DNA of 64,000 nucleotides, taken from NCBI GenBank assembly GCA_031294825.1, contig JAUMPM010000034.1, positions 1-64,000 of the forward strand, written 5' to 3'. The position numbers and the translations under genes were made by a program. This stretch comes from Collinsella sp. (lineage in GTDB: Bacteria > Actinomycetota > Coriobacteriia > Coriobacteriales > Coriobacteriaceae). Positions 53,289 to 62,255 of the stretch are shown here, one piece after another. The notes beneath the pieces are model-generated. The model searched no databases. It saw nothing but the letters and a program-made list of their open reading frames with translations, and was not told the DNA's origin. The stretch's first letter is position 1; every line of letters starts with the position of its first letter.

Positions 53289-54872
53289 ATGTCTGATCGT
53301 TTGACGGTCCTGACGTCTAAGAGCGTCTTTACCGGTACGGGGGACCTGCCGTTTGAAGGTTTCGTAGCGGTCCGTGGCAATCGAATTGAGGCTGTTGGCA
53401 CCAAGTGTGAGGCGGCTTCGTATTTGACCCAGGCGGACGAGGTAGTTGACCTGGGCGACCGCACCGTCATGCCCGGCCTGATCGATGTGCATACCTTCTA
53501 TACAGGTTGGGCACTGCGGACGTTGGGGTCTGATCTGTCCGGCGTCGCTGATGCCAAAGAGGCCGTGTCGCTCTTGCATGCATGGAAAGAAGGTCATCCG
53601 GATTGCGCGGCGGCTTTTGGCCACAACCTGCCCGAAACGTTGGCATCGGATGCCGAGAACGCAAATACGGCAGCTGTGCTTGACGATTGTTTTGGCGACA
53701 TCCCCGTCGTCTGCTTTACACCGGGAGCGGAGACCTGCGTTCTCAACGCTGCCGCCAGTGCGCGATACGGTTTTACGCCCCAGGCGTGCTATGCCGAGAA
53801 GATCTGGCGCATGATGAGCGATTTCCTCGCGCTGCCCGAGGTGCGTGCCGGGTATTCGGACTACATGAGCATGCTTAACGAGCGCGGCGTTACCGCCATC
53901 AAGGAGATGGCGTTTGATGACTACTACGGCTTTGCCGACGAAATGGCTCGCCGTGAGGAATCTGGTGAGCTGACGGTTCGTGTCTCTATGATGTCGCAAC
54001 CGGTGGGTGCCGGTGCAAATCTGGCATATGCCCGCGAGGCGCGAGAGCGCTTCCGGGGACCGTTCGTTCGTTTTTCTGGCTTCAACCGTATGACCGATCG
54101 CGGCGTATGGGTGGGGCTTGCCGAGATGATAGACCCCTATGAGGACACGGCCGATGCGGGCGCTGCCGGCAAGACGGTCGTCGAGGAGCCAGAGTGGGAT
54201 CTGATTGAGAACGAGCTGCGTGCAATTGATGCTGACGGCTTCCGATATTCCTTGCATTGCCAGGGCGATGGCGCCGTTCGCCGCACCGTGGCGCTCTATG
54301 CCTCGCTGCCTCGAGACGAGCATGGACGGATGCTTCGCCGCCATGCGATTACCGATCTCGAGAACTCTGACCCGACCGATCTTGTCGAGTTTGGCAAGTT
54401 AGGTGGAATTTGCGAGGTCTATCCGCAGATTCTGACGCTGGACCGGCGCGAGGATTGCCTATCGATGATGCGTCGACAAATTGGCGAGACGCGACTTTTG
54501 CACAGCTGGAATCGCCGCGACATGGAAGATTCCGGATGCACAGTGTGCTGTGGAACGGATTTGCCGCTGCTGATTCCGAGCCTGGGCGAGTCAATCTACA
54601 GCGCGTGCGGCGGATTCTTCGCCGACGGACTGCCTGTGAATGAGGTCAACACGCTGACGCTTGTCGAGCTCTTGCGCGCTTGGACTGCCGGGGGCGCGTA
54701 CGATCTGATGCGCGAAGACGAGCTGGGTACGCTCGAGGTCGGCAAGCTTGCCGATATCTGCGTGCTCGATCGGGATGTGTTTGACCTCGATTATCACGAC
54801 GCACGCGATCTTGTGGTTGATATGACGATGTCGGACGGACAAATCGTGTTCGATCGAAATAAGGAGGCATAA
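53289..54872 (+). CDS. YtcJ-like amidohydrolase
   Basis: A 527-aa metal-dependent hydrolase of the urease-like superfamily. Seen: HCQGDGAVRRT, RRHAITDLE, GTDLPLLIPS, and a C-terminal KLADICVLDRD. The first metal motif, normally HxH after PG-x-D, reads GLIDVHTFYTG, so one His is replaced by Phe. ATG at 53289 lies 9 nt after the carrier stop; a GTG at 53280 is also possible. It may hydrolyse an N-acyl or amide bond of the imported compound. Confidence 0.85.
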   Translation: MSDRLTVLTSKSVFTGTGDLPFEGFVAVRGNRIEAVGTKCEAASYLTQADEVVDLGDRTVMPGLIDVHTFYTGWALRTLGSDLSGVADAKEAVSLLHAWKEGHPDCAAAFGHNLPETLASDAENANTAAVLDDCFGDIPVVCFTPGAETCVLNAAASARYGFTPQACYAEKIWRMMSDFLALPEVRAGYSDYMSMLNERGVTAIKEMAFDDYYGFADEMARREESGELTVRVSMMSQPVGAGANLAYAREARERFRGPFVRFSGFNRMTDRGVWVGLAEMIDPYEDTADAGAAGKTVVEEPEWDLIENELRAIDADGFRYSLHCQGDGAVRRTVALYASLPRDEHGRMLRRHAITDLENSDPTDLVEFGKLGGICEVYPQILTLDRREDCLSMMRRQIGETRLLHSWNRRDMEDSGCTVCCGTDLPLLIPSLGESIYSACGGFFADGLPVNEVNTLTLVELLRAWTAGGAYDLMREDELGTLEVGKLADICVLDRDVFDLDYHDARDLVVDMTMSDGQIVFDRNKEA

Positions 54873-54873
54873 G

Positions 54874-55725
54874 ATGTCTGAATCCAAACCGACGCTGCGC
54901 CGCGAGCAGATTGCGGGCATGAATATCCACTACATCATGTGGTCGCTCGATTACTTCCTTGATGTGCAGCAGCGTTTGGGCTTTGAGTCCATTGAGCTGT
55001 GGTGCGCAGAGCCGCATGTGACGCTCGACCACACGGGCTACTTTGAGGCTGAGGTCCTGGCGAAAAAGGCTGCAGACCGTGGGCTTAGGTATCGTACTCT
55101 GTGCCCCGAGAACGTTGTCTATCCTTGGCAGTACTGCGCACGCAAACCGCTGCATGAACAGCGCAGCCTGGCGTACTTTAAGCACGGCATTGAGCTCGCC
55201 GAGGTACTTGGGTGCGACCGTATGTCCATCAACTCGGGCTGGGGCGACTGGGACGAGGACCGCGAGGAAGCCTGGAAGCGCAGCCGCGAGCACTTGTCCA
55301 TTCTGGCGGAGTATGCCGGCGAGCACGGTCTGGTGCTTACGATGGAAAGCCTGCGTCCCGAGGAGAGCAACCTTGTGACGACGGTTTCCGATGCGAAGCG
55401 TATGATTGACGAGGTCGCGAGCCCGTACTTACAGCCCATGGTTGATACAACCGCGATGGGCGTTGCAGGCGAGACACTCGAGGACTGGTTTGCCGCCTTT
55501 GGCGATGGGGCAATTCACGAGATGCACTTTATCGACGGTGACCCGTATGGCCATCTGGTGTGGGGCGATGGCAAGCACGATATGGACGCCTTCGTCGCCA
55601 CGCTCAACGCCCATGGTTTCGACGGCATGCTGGGCCAGGAAATCACGGACGGTCGTTACTACGATGACCCGGCGGCGGCAGATGCCAAGAACATGGCCGC
55701 ATTCGAGAAATATCTGATTGACTAA
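54874..55725 (+). CDS. FrlC-like sugar epimerase/isomerase
   Basis: A 283-aa TIM-barrel protein of the xylose-isomerase/AP-endonuclease-2 family. Metal ligands: LTMESLRPEESN (Glu), VDTTAMG (Asp), EMHFIDGDPYGHL (His/Asp), and GQEITDGRYYDDP (Glu). It resembles FrlC, which epimerises psicoselysine to fructoselysine. Start ATG is preceded by AAGGAGG. Confidence 0.85.
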   Translation: MSESKPTLRREQIAGMNIHYIMWSLDYFLDVQQRLGFESIELWCAEPHVTLDHTGYFEAEVLAKKAADRGLRYRTLCPENVVYPWQYCARKPLHEQRSLAYFKHGIELAEVLGCDRMSINSGWGDWDEDREEAWKRSREHLSILAEYAGEHGLVLTMESLRPEESNLVTTVSDAKRMIDEVASPYLQPMVDTTAMGVAGETLEDWFAAFGDGAIHEMHFIDGDPYGHLVWGDGKHDMDAFVATLNAHGFDGMLGQEITDGRYYDDPAAADAKNMAAFEKYLID

Positions 55726-55787
55726 AACAACCATCGGCCGCGCAACCAACGTCATTGATTACGGGCCAAATAAGAAAGGAACTGGAT

Positions 55788-56756
55788 ATGAACGCACACG
55801 ATCTGATTAAAGAGGCAATTGCCGAGAAGGGCAAGTTCGACAGCGTCTACTGGATTGCTTGCGGTGGCTCCATGATCGATTTGATCCCGGCTCATGAGCT
55901 TCTGCAGCGCGAGGCTACCACCTTCACTTCGTATATCTATACCGCGCGTGAATTCGACATTATGCGTCCGCGTCGTCTGGGCGAGAAGTCCCTGGTCATC
56001 GCTTGTAGCCACAGTGGCAACACCCCGGAGGTCGTCGAGGGCTGCGAGATTGCCCTCGCCGCCGGCGCTACGGTGATCGCCCAGACCGACAACGCTGGAT
56101 CCAAGATCGACTCCGGCAAGTGGACCACGTGGGTCTACCCGTGGGGCGAGGGTGTGCCGCAGGCCGAGGTCCCCGCTGGCATTTCGCTGTCGCTTGCGGC
56201 AGAGCTGCTCGATCAGCAGGAGGGCGACGCCGATCTTGCCGATATGTATGCCGGTATCGCCGAGATGGATAAGATTCTTCCTCCGGCACGCGAGAAGGTA
56301 AATGCCGAGCTGGGCGATCGCTTTGCCAAGCTTTGTCAGGAGCACGAGTTCTTCTATATTCTGGGCAGCGGTCCCAACTTTAGCCAGACCTATGGTTTCG
56401 CTATCTGCTCTCTTATGGAGATGCAGTGGCAGCACTGCAGCTACATCCACTCTGCCGAGTACTTCCACGGCCCCTTCGAGGCTACTCAGGATGGCGTTTT
56501 TTACTTCCTGCAGATGGGCTCCAGCGAGTGCCGTGCTATGGACGAGCGCGCCCTGGCGTTCCTTAAGACGCATACCGATACGCTGATGGTGCTCGATGCC
56601 AAGGAGTACGGTATGGAAGCCGTGCCGGCGAGCGTCCGTGCCTATCTGGACCCGGTGCTGTTCTACGCCATGAACTGCGAGCTGCGTGCTGCACGCGGCA
56701 AGGTGTTTGATCACGATCCCGATTTCCGCCGCTATATGGGCGTCGTCGAGTACTAG
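55788..56756 (+). CDS. FrlB-like Amadori-6-phosphate deglycase (SIS domain)
   Basis: A 322-aa tandem SIS-domain protein. FrlB cleaves fructoselysine-6-P to glucose-6-P and lysine. Seen: WIACGGSMIDLIP, VIACSHSGNTPEVVEGC, YILGSGPNFSQTYGFAICSLMEMQW, and HSAEYFHGPFEAT (catalytic Glu region). ATG at 55788 follows AGGAACTGG. The neighbouring kinase and epimerase support the call. Confidence 0.88.
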   Translation: MNAHDLIKEAIAEKGKFDSVYWIACGGSMIDLIPAHELLQREATTFTSYIYTAREFDIMRPRRLGEKSLVIACSHSGNTPEVVEGCEIALAAGATVIAQTDNAGSKIDSGKWTTWVYPWGEGVPQAEVPAGISLSLAAELLDQQEGDADLADMYAGIAEMDKILPPAREKVNAELGDRFAKLCQEHEFFYILGSGPNFSQTYGFAICSLMEMQWQHCSYIHSAEYFHGPFEATQDGVFYFLQMGSSECRAMDERALAFLKTHTDTLMVLDAKEYGMEAVPASVRAYLDPVLFYAMNCELRAARGKVFDHDPDFRRYMGVVEY

Positions 56757-56770
56757 AAGGGACAAAGGCC

Positions 56771-57634
56771 ATGGCATTTAACGTTAACGCGCTCGGATTT
56801 GGCGACAACGTCGTCGATCGCTACGAGCATATCCACACCATGTATCCTGGCGGTAACGCGGTTAACTTCTCCGTTTATGCCAAGAAATGCGGTGCCGCAC
56901 GCTCTGCATACATGGGCATTTTTGGCAATGACGCCGCTGCCGAGCATGTCATTGCAAGCCTCGAGGATGAGGGTATCGAGCTTGACAAGTGCGAGCAGAT
57001 GATTGGCGAGAACGGAGCGGCTCGCGTGACCGTCGTTGACGGTGACCGCGTCTTCCTCGGCTCCAACGAGGGCGGTATCCGTGGCGATGCTCGCTATGTC
57101 CTCGATCGCTTTGACCTTTCGTACATGAAGCAGTTCGATGTGGTTCATTCGGGCAACTATTGCTTTACCGAGCGCGAGCTGCCCAAGCTGAAGGCTGCGG
57201 GCGTCACGGTCTCTTTTGACTTTTCGGACGACTCCACCGACGAGTACTACGAGCAGATTGCGCCCTACGTCGATTTTGCTTTCTTTAGTGCGGCGGATGC
57301 CGCGAGTGAGGACGAGATTCGTGAGCGTCTGGCATGGGTGAAGGGCCTGGGTCCGCGTTTTGTGTCGGCTACGGCGGGCGCCGAGGGCTGCATTGCTTAC
57401 GACGGCGAGCGTTATTACCGCCAGCTGGCTAAACCGGTAACGGACATGAAGGACACCATGGGGGCGGGCGACTCGTTCCTCACCTCGTTTTTGATGTGCT
57501 ATCTCGATTCCGCCAAGCGTGGTGAGGATGGCGCCGAGGCCATCGAGCGCGCGCTTGACTTTGCTGCCGGGTTTGCTTCGACCGTGTGCGGCATGGAAGG
57601 TTCTTGGGGTCACGGAGCACCAATCGTCGAATAG
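56771..57634 (+). CDS. FrlD-like PfkB sugar kinase
   Basis: A 287-aa ribokinase-fold kinase that should phosphorylate the glycated amino acid at C6 of its sugar, feeding FrlB. N-terminal GDNVVDRYEHIHTMYPGGNAVNFSVYAKKCG is the FrlD pattern; the catalytic base is in DTMGAGDSFLTSF. Start ATG is preceded by AAGGGA, 14 nt after frlB. Confidence 0.87.
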   Translation: MAFNVNALGFGDNVVDRYEHIHTMYPGGNAVNFSVYAKKCGAARSAYMGIFGNDAAAEHVIASLEDEGIELDKCEQMIGENGAARVTVVDGDRVFLGSNEGGIRGDARYVLDRFDLSYMKQFDVVHSGNYCFTERELPKLKAAGVTVSFDFSDDSTDEYYEQIAPYVDFAFFSAADAASEDEIRERLAWVKGLGPRFVSATAGAEGCIAYDGERYYRQLAKPVTDMKDTMGAGDSFLTSFLMCYLDSAKRGEDGAEAIERALDFAAGFASTVCGMEGSWGHGAPIVE

Positions 57635-57704
57635 CTTAAGAAAGCGTTCGGCGGTCGGGCTATGAGGCCTTGGACAGCCGATGCAAAACAATAAGCGAAA
57701 CGCG

Positions 57705-57739
57705 AAAAGGGGGCTCGCCATGTGGTGGGTCCCCTTTTG
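57705..57739 (+). terminator. Intra-operon hairpin
   Basis: AAAAGGGG...CCCCTTTT stem between the two PfkB genes; may attenuate the distal half of the operon. Confidence 0.6.
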
Positions 57740-57755
57740 ATCATTGGAGAAGACC

Positions 57756-58556
57756 ATGGGTATTAAAGCGTGTGCGGCTGGTTTTTGCTGCGCGGACGTC
57801 TATCAAAACATCGGCGTGTTCTATCCGACTGGTAATGGCATTGACTGGGGTATCCATCTTGCACGAATGGGCGTTTCGGTATCCGCCGTGTCGGTTGTCG
57901 GCAAGGACGAGTACGGAGACAAGATGAGGGAGGCGCTGGCCACTGAGGGGTTCGATATCTCACATCTGCGGGTGGAGGATGGCGACACCTCGGTGATGCT
58001 CATGGCGTTGAAAGACGGCGTCGATCGCGTGCATCTCGAGGCAATCGATGGCGTAATGGAGACATATCGACCGAATGAAGACGACCGGGCGTTTATCCTA
58101 GAGCATGACATCATTCATACCGACCTGTTTGGCAATTGTTTGGACCTCCTGCCCGAATGGCATGATGCGGGCAAGACGGTGGTAATGGACTTCTCGGTGT
58201 TCAGCCAGGATCCCGAATATGCCTGTGAGACTCATTTTCCTTACGTAGACTACGCGTTCATGTCGTTTGAAGAGGACACTCCGGAGCTACGAGACTGGGT
58301 GCGCCACGTGCAGGAATTGGGACCGCGCGTTGCGGTTGCCACGCTTGGCGAGAAGGGAAGCATTGCCTATGACGGTGAGCGCTTCTATGAGTGCGGGATC
58401 GTACCGGCGGAGAAGGTCGTTAACACCGTGGGTGCCGGCGACTCGTATATTGCCGGGTTTACCAAGGGCGTGATCGATGGCCTTGATATTCCGGCGTGTA
58501 TGAAGGCGGGCGCTGAGCTGTCGTCCCGAGTGATTGGTTCGTTTGAGCCGTACTAG
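57756..58556 (+). CDS. Second PfkB-family kinase
   Basis: A 266-aa ribokinase-fold kinase related to but distinct from the preceding one: FCCADVYQNIGVFYPTGNGIDWGIHLARMG replaces the usual PGGN loop, and NTVGAGDSYIAGF is the active-site motif. ATG at 57756 follows GGAG. It probably acts on a different sugar adduct or intermediate. Confidence 0.85.
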   Translation: MGIKACAAGFCCADVYQNIGVFYPTGNGIDWGIHLARMGVSVSAVSVVGKDEYGDKMREALATEGFDISHLRVEDGDTSVMLMALKDGVDRVHLEAIDGVMETYRPNEDDRAFILEHDIIHTDLFGNCLDLLPEWHDAGKTVVMDFSVFSQDPEYACETHFPYVDYAFMSFEEDTPELRDWVRHVQELGPRVAVATLGEKGSIAYDGERFYECGIVPAEKVVNTVGAGDSYIAGFTKGVIDGLDIPACMKAGAELSSRVIGSFEPY

Positions 58557-58583
58557 GGTCAAATGCCTGGAAAGGAGTACGAA

Positions 58584-59444
58584 ATGGTTATCGACATGTT
58601 GGTCCATCCTATGCTCTACGGCGAGATCTGTAAGCCGGGTGATGAGCCTGATGGATTCGGCTTTTGGTCACGAGAATTTGGTATGGGGCATATGGGCCCC
58701 ATGGATTGGGATGAGCTTCAAGTCGAGATGGACGTCTGCGATGTGCAGAAGAGCGTGCTCATGCCGCTCGATGTAACCACGGCATGCGGAGGACACTTTG
58801 GCACCAATGACCAGATTGCCATGCTGGTTGCCGCGCATCCCGATCGTCTGTGGGGATTTGCGAGCGTAGACCCGCAGGTGAGCGGTGCCGCAGACGAATT
58901 GGAGCGTGCCTTTACCGAGTTGGGGGCAAAGGGGCTTTGCCTGCATCCTGCAAAGCAGGGTTTTGCCCCCGATAATGCTGTGGCCGAGCCGCTTTACGAG
59001 CTGTGCGAGCGCTATAACAAGCCGGTGGTTTTCCATGCCGGTATGTCTTGGGAGCCTGGCGCAGAGCTCTCGCGCAGTAACCCGCTTGCATTTGAGCACA
59101 CAATCGCAACGCATCCAAACGTGCGCTTTAGTTTGACCCACTTTGGCTGGCCCTGGGTGCGCGAGGCCGTGGCGATGCTGCTCAAGTATCCCAACTGCTA
59201 CACGGACACCTCTATCACTTACATCGATTCGCCCGAGGAGATGATGCAGCGTCTTTTCACGGTCGATATGGGGCCGCTGTGGTATGAGCGCGCGCTATCG
59301 CACCAAGTGATGTTCGCCAGCAATACGCCGCGCTTTCGTGCATTCAAACTCAAGCGGGCGCTCGATACCGTGCCCATGCGCGATGATGCGCGAGAAAGGC
59401 TCTACTGGGGTAATGCCCTGCGTTTTCTTGAAGGGGATGAGTAA
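58584..59444 (+). CDS. TIM-barrel amidohydrolase (amidohydrolase-2 type)
   Basis: A 286-aa metal-dependent hydrolase or decarboxylase. Motifs: IDMLVHPM near the start, LCLHPAKQGF, PVVFHAGMSWEPG (His), and LTHFGWPWVRE (His). The usual N-terminal HxH is HP here, so the metal site may be unusual. Start ATG follows AAAGGAG. Its partner step in the operon is unknown. Confidence 0.82.
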   Translation: MVIDMLVHPMLYGEICKPGDEPDGFGFWSREFGMGHMGPMDWDELQVEMDVCDVQKSVLMPLDVTTACGGHFGTNDQIAMLVAAHPDRLWGFASVDPQVSGAADELERAFTELGAKGLCLHPAKQGFAPDNAVAEPLYELCERYNKPVVFHAGMSWEPGAELSRSNPLAFEHTIATHPNVRFSLTHFGWPWVREAVAMLLKYPNCYTDTSITYIDSPEEMMQRLFTVDMGPLWYERALSHQVMFASNTPRFRAFKLKRALDTVPMRDDARERLYWGNALRFLEGDE

Positions 59445-59446
59445 AC

Positions 59447-59875
59447 ATGGTGACGCTCGAGACATTGAGCTATCTATCGACTGCTCCGGACCAGTTCATC
59501 GATATTACCGAGGACGTGCACGCTGCCATCGAACGCAGCTCGGTGACCAATGGCTTGGCAGCGATTATTTTGTCGCATACGACCTGTGGAATCGTGGTAA
59601 ACGAGGGGCTGCCCTGCGTGGAGACGGATCTTATGGAGACGCTTGATCGCATCGCCCCACTCGATGCCCCCTATGCGCATGCACACTTCCTGCCGAGCTA
59701 TGGAGCCACCGGCAACAACTCCTGTGGGCATATCAAGAGCATGATTTGTGGAAACAGTTGCTTCTTTCCCGTCCAAGATGGCCACATCGTGTGCGGAAGT
59801 GCCCAGAACATCTATCTTGCGGAGTTTGACGGTCCGCAGAAGCGAAAAGTGTACGTCGAGGTGCTGGGGGAGTAA
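59447..59875 (+). CDS. YjbQ (UPF0047) family protein
   Basis: A 142-aa protein with LSHTTCGIVVNEGLP, HAHFLPSYGATGNNSCGHIKSMICGNS and VCGSAQNIYLAEFDGP, the signature of YjbQ proteins (a minor thiamine-phosphate synthase activity is reported for E. coli YjbQ). ATG is 2 nt after the amidohydrolase stop. A metabolic role in this operon is not known. Confidence 0.88.
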   Translation: MVTLETLSYLSTAPDQFIDITEDVHAAIERSSVTNGLAAIILSHTTCGIVVNEGLPCVETDLMETLDRIAPLDAPYAHAHFLPSYGATGNNSCGHIKSMICGNSCFFPVQDGHIVCGSAQNIYLAEFDGPQKRKVYVEVLGE

Positions 59876-59889
59876 CGTCCCTGCGATAA

Positions 59890-59982
59890 TGAACTGCACC
59901 CCAAAACTTGGACGGCTCAAATAAGAACCGCAAGGGACTGGCTCCGGAACTCCTCCGGGGTCAGTCCCTTCAGTTTAGCCTG
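59890..59982 (-). mobile_element. Scar of an IS3-family insertion sequence
   Basis: TGAACTGCACCCCAAAACTT at 59890 looks like an IS end. On the minus strand, 59917-59982 encode AKLKGLTPEEFRSQSLAVLI-stop, the C-terminal end of an IS3/IS150-type transposase. Only this end remains; it is joined directly to btpA-like sequence, indicating a deletion. Confidence 0.75.
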
Positions 59983-60505
59983 CGTCCTCTGCCAGGTGAT
60001 CCGTTGTATTATCCGGGTAGAATCGTATCGCAGGTCGTGGAAGCCGCCAAGTGCGATCTCGAAGCGTTGCAGCAGGGCGGTGTCGATGGCATTTTGATTA
60101 CCAATGAGCTCTCGATACCCTATGAGCAGCACGTTTCTCCCTCAACCCTTGCATCGATGGGCTATGTAATCGGGGCTCTATCCCATGATCTGTCGACCCC
60201 TTGGGGAGCAGAGGCTATTTACGATGGCGATGCCACAATCGAGCTGTGCGCTGCCGTCGACGCGCAGTTCACGCGCTGCAATTTTTGCGGTGCCTGGGCC
60301 GGTGGTCTCGGGCTGATTAACCGAGATTTCGCGCACACCATGCGTCGCAAGGCGGCGCTGCGCTTGGACGACCTCAAGCTTTTTCACTTCATCACGAGCG
60401 AGGGGGGAGGTTTATCTCAACGACCGCACGACTGCGGACATTGCCGATTCACTTCTCTTTAATTGCCTACCGGATGCGATGGTCATCGGCGGTTCGGCTA
60501 CCGAT
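59983..60505 (+). pseudogene. BtpA-family protein, truncated and frameshifted
   Basis: It begins mid-protein at PLPGDPLYYPGRIVSQVVEA and continues GGVDGILITNELSIPYE and FTRCNFCGAWAGGLGLINRDF, as in the BtpA TIM-barrel family. At a run of six G (60402-60407) the frame shifts by one; the next frame then reads VYLNDRTTADIADSLLFNCLPDA. The start is lost to the IS scar and the end is fused to a kinase gene. Confidence 0.75.
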
Positions 60506-61333
60506 ATTGCCGGGGTGATTACGCAGCGTGCGGCAGAGGCGACGGGGCTCGCGGCAGGGACACCTGTCTTAGTGGGAACGGGCGACTCTGGTGCCGAGGC
60601 CATTTCGACGGGTGTATTCCGTCCCGGCGATATGATGGTTCAGTTGGGGAGTACGGCGTATTTCATCTACCTAGCTGATCATATGATCGATGATGCCCGC
60701 CTGTGGCCAGGGACGTTTATCATTCCCGGAACTTACGGGATCTGCGCGGGGACCAATACGGCGGGTGCGCTCACATCGTGGCTGCGCCAAGAGCTGTATC
60801 GCGATGTCGTGGAGGCCGAGGACCACGGTGGCCCCGATGCATATTCGGTTATGGCGCATGATGCCGCCGACGTGGTGCCGGGTGCCGGTGGGCTCCTGTG
60901 TCTGCCGTACTTTGCGGGGGAGCGTACTCCGCTCAATGATCCCGCGGCGCGTGGCGTCTTCTTTGGCCTGACCGTAAGGCATACGCGAGCCCATATGGTT
61001 CGCGCCGCCTTGGAAGGCGTCGCGTATACCGTTGCATCCCATGTCGACATTATCGAGCGAGAGCATGGTCTGCCAATTGGGCGCATTATGCTTGTCGGAG
61101 GTGGAACCAAGAATCCAGTTTGGATGCAGGCTATCGCCGACGTATGCGGGCGCGAGGTCTCGGTTGCCAAGGTTACGGTGGGCGCATGCTTCGGTGATGC
61201 CATCATGGCAGCTCTCGCAGGTGGCGCCTATGCATCATGGGATGAGCTCGCCCGAGTCCTTGGCGTTGCGCAAACAATCGAGCCCGATATGGCTGCCCAC
61301 GAGTTGATATGCGTCGCGTCGTCATATCTTTGA
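60506..61333 (+). pseudogene. FGGY carbohydrate kinase, N-terminal half missing
   Basis: A 284-codon frame (from ATG 60479) with only the C-terminal domain: GTPVLVGTGDSGAEAIS, VQLGSTAYFIYLAD, PYFAGERTPLNDPAARGVFFGL and MLVGGGTKNPVWMQAIADV, characteristic of xylulose/rhamnulose-type kinases. The catalytic N-terminal domain (about 230 residues) is absent. Fusion to the BtpA remnant lies near 60500-60515. Confidence 0.8.
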
Positions 61334-61403
61334 CGAATTGTATGCACGCAACCGTGATCTCATGCACGAATTGGTGTAATGCTGCCGAATTGTACTGCCT
61401 ACC

Positions 61404-61440
61404 AATAGGGACTGCGTTGTGCGATTCGCATGTCCCTTGG
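61404..61440 (+). terminator. Hairpin after the kinase remnant
   Basis: GGGACTGCG pairs with CGCATGTCCC with one bulged base; CCAATAGGGAC resembles the flank of the 42650 hairpin. A weak T-rich tail follows. Confidence 0.5.
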
Positions 61441-61458
61441 CATTTTTGCCCACAGGGG

Positions 61459-62241
61459 TTAGCGAAGGTCAAAAACAGAGTGCGCATTTGCTAAAACTAC
61501 CGACTCGATGCGCTTTGCGTCACAGTTTTTGAGTGAGGCAATGCGCATCGAGGTCCTTGTGAGCGATTTGATGAGCGACTGCGCGCTTGTTTCTGTGTTT
61601 GTCTCCGCTGGTGCATCGGTCTCGAGCAGTAAACGATCGAGTGGGATCTGTCGGGCGTATTCGCGACCGCGCTTGGTGGCGAGCATCCGCTCGTTCACGG
61701 AAAAATAACAGCCCGCATTACGCGCGCGGACGAGCTCGTCCGAGGTGCCGCTAAACCAGTGGAAGATGATGGCGGGGGAGTCGGGGTTTGGGATGAGTAG
61801 CCCATGCGATTCGAGGACGTCCAGTACGGTTCCTGCCGAACGAACGGCGTGAATTGATATTACGCGCCCGGCAAGAGGACGCTGAGCGAGCGCATTGCAG
61901 AGCCGGTCAAGTGCCTGCGTTTGCAGCGGCTCGCTTCCGGCAAAGCGCGCAGAAAAGTCGAGTCCCACCTCGCCGATGTAGCGCTCTTGGGCTGCAACTT
62001 CGCAAAGCAGATTGATTTCGTCAAAACCACAGTGGCCGTCGGCGAGCCACCAGGGGTGAAGCCCAACGCCGGCGATGATGCCTGTTTGGCGACGGGCGCG
62101 CTCGTTTGCGCTAGCGAAGCCGCGTGGATCGACGCCGCAATCAAATAGACCCAAGCCCAGCGCCGTCGCCTCATCGGCAACGGCGTCCGGGTGAGCCATT
62201 AAATCAAGATGGCAGTGTGCATCAAATAACCGGGGCTCCAT
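61459..62241 (-). CDS. TatD-family metal-dependent DNase
   Basis: A 260-aa TIM-barrel hydrolase: FDAHCHLDL (HxH), IGEVGLDFS (Glu), IHAVRSAG (His), IFHWFSG (His) and LLETDAPA (Asp). The complete ligand set suggests activity. It is 14 nt after the TcdA-like gene on the same strand. Confidence 0.92.
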   Translation of the reverse strand: MEPRLFDAHCHLDLMAHPDAVADEATALGLGLFDCGVDPRGFASANERARRQTGIIAGVGLHPWWLADGHCGFDEINLLCEVAAQERYIGEVGLDFSARFAGSEPLQTQALDRLCNALAQRPLAGRVISIHAVRSAGTVLDVLESHGLLIPNPDSPAIIFHWFSGTSDELVRARNAGCYFSVNERMLATKRGREYARQIPLDRLLLETDAPAETNTETSAQSLIKSLTRTSMRIASLKNCDAKRIESVVLANAHSVFDLR

Positions 62242-62255
62242 CTCGGCGCACTCCG

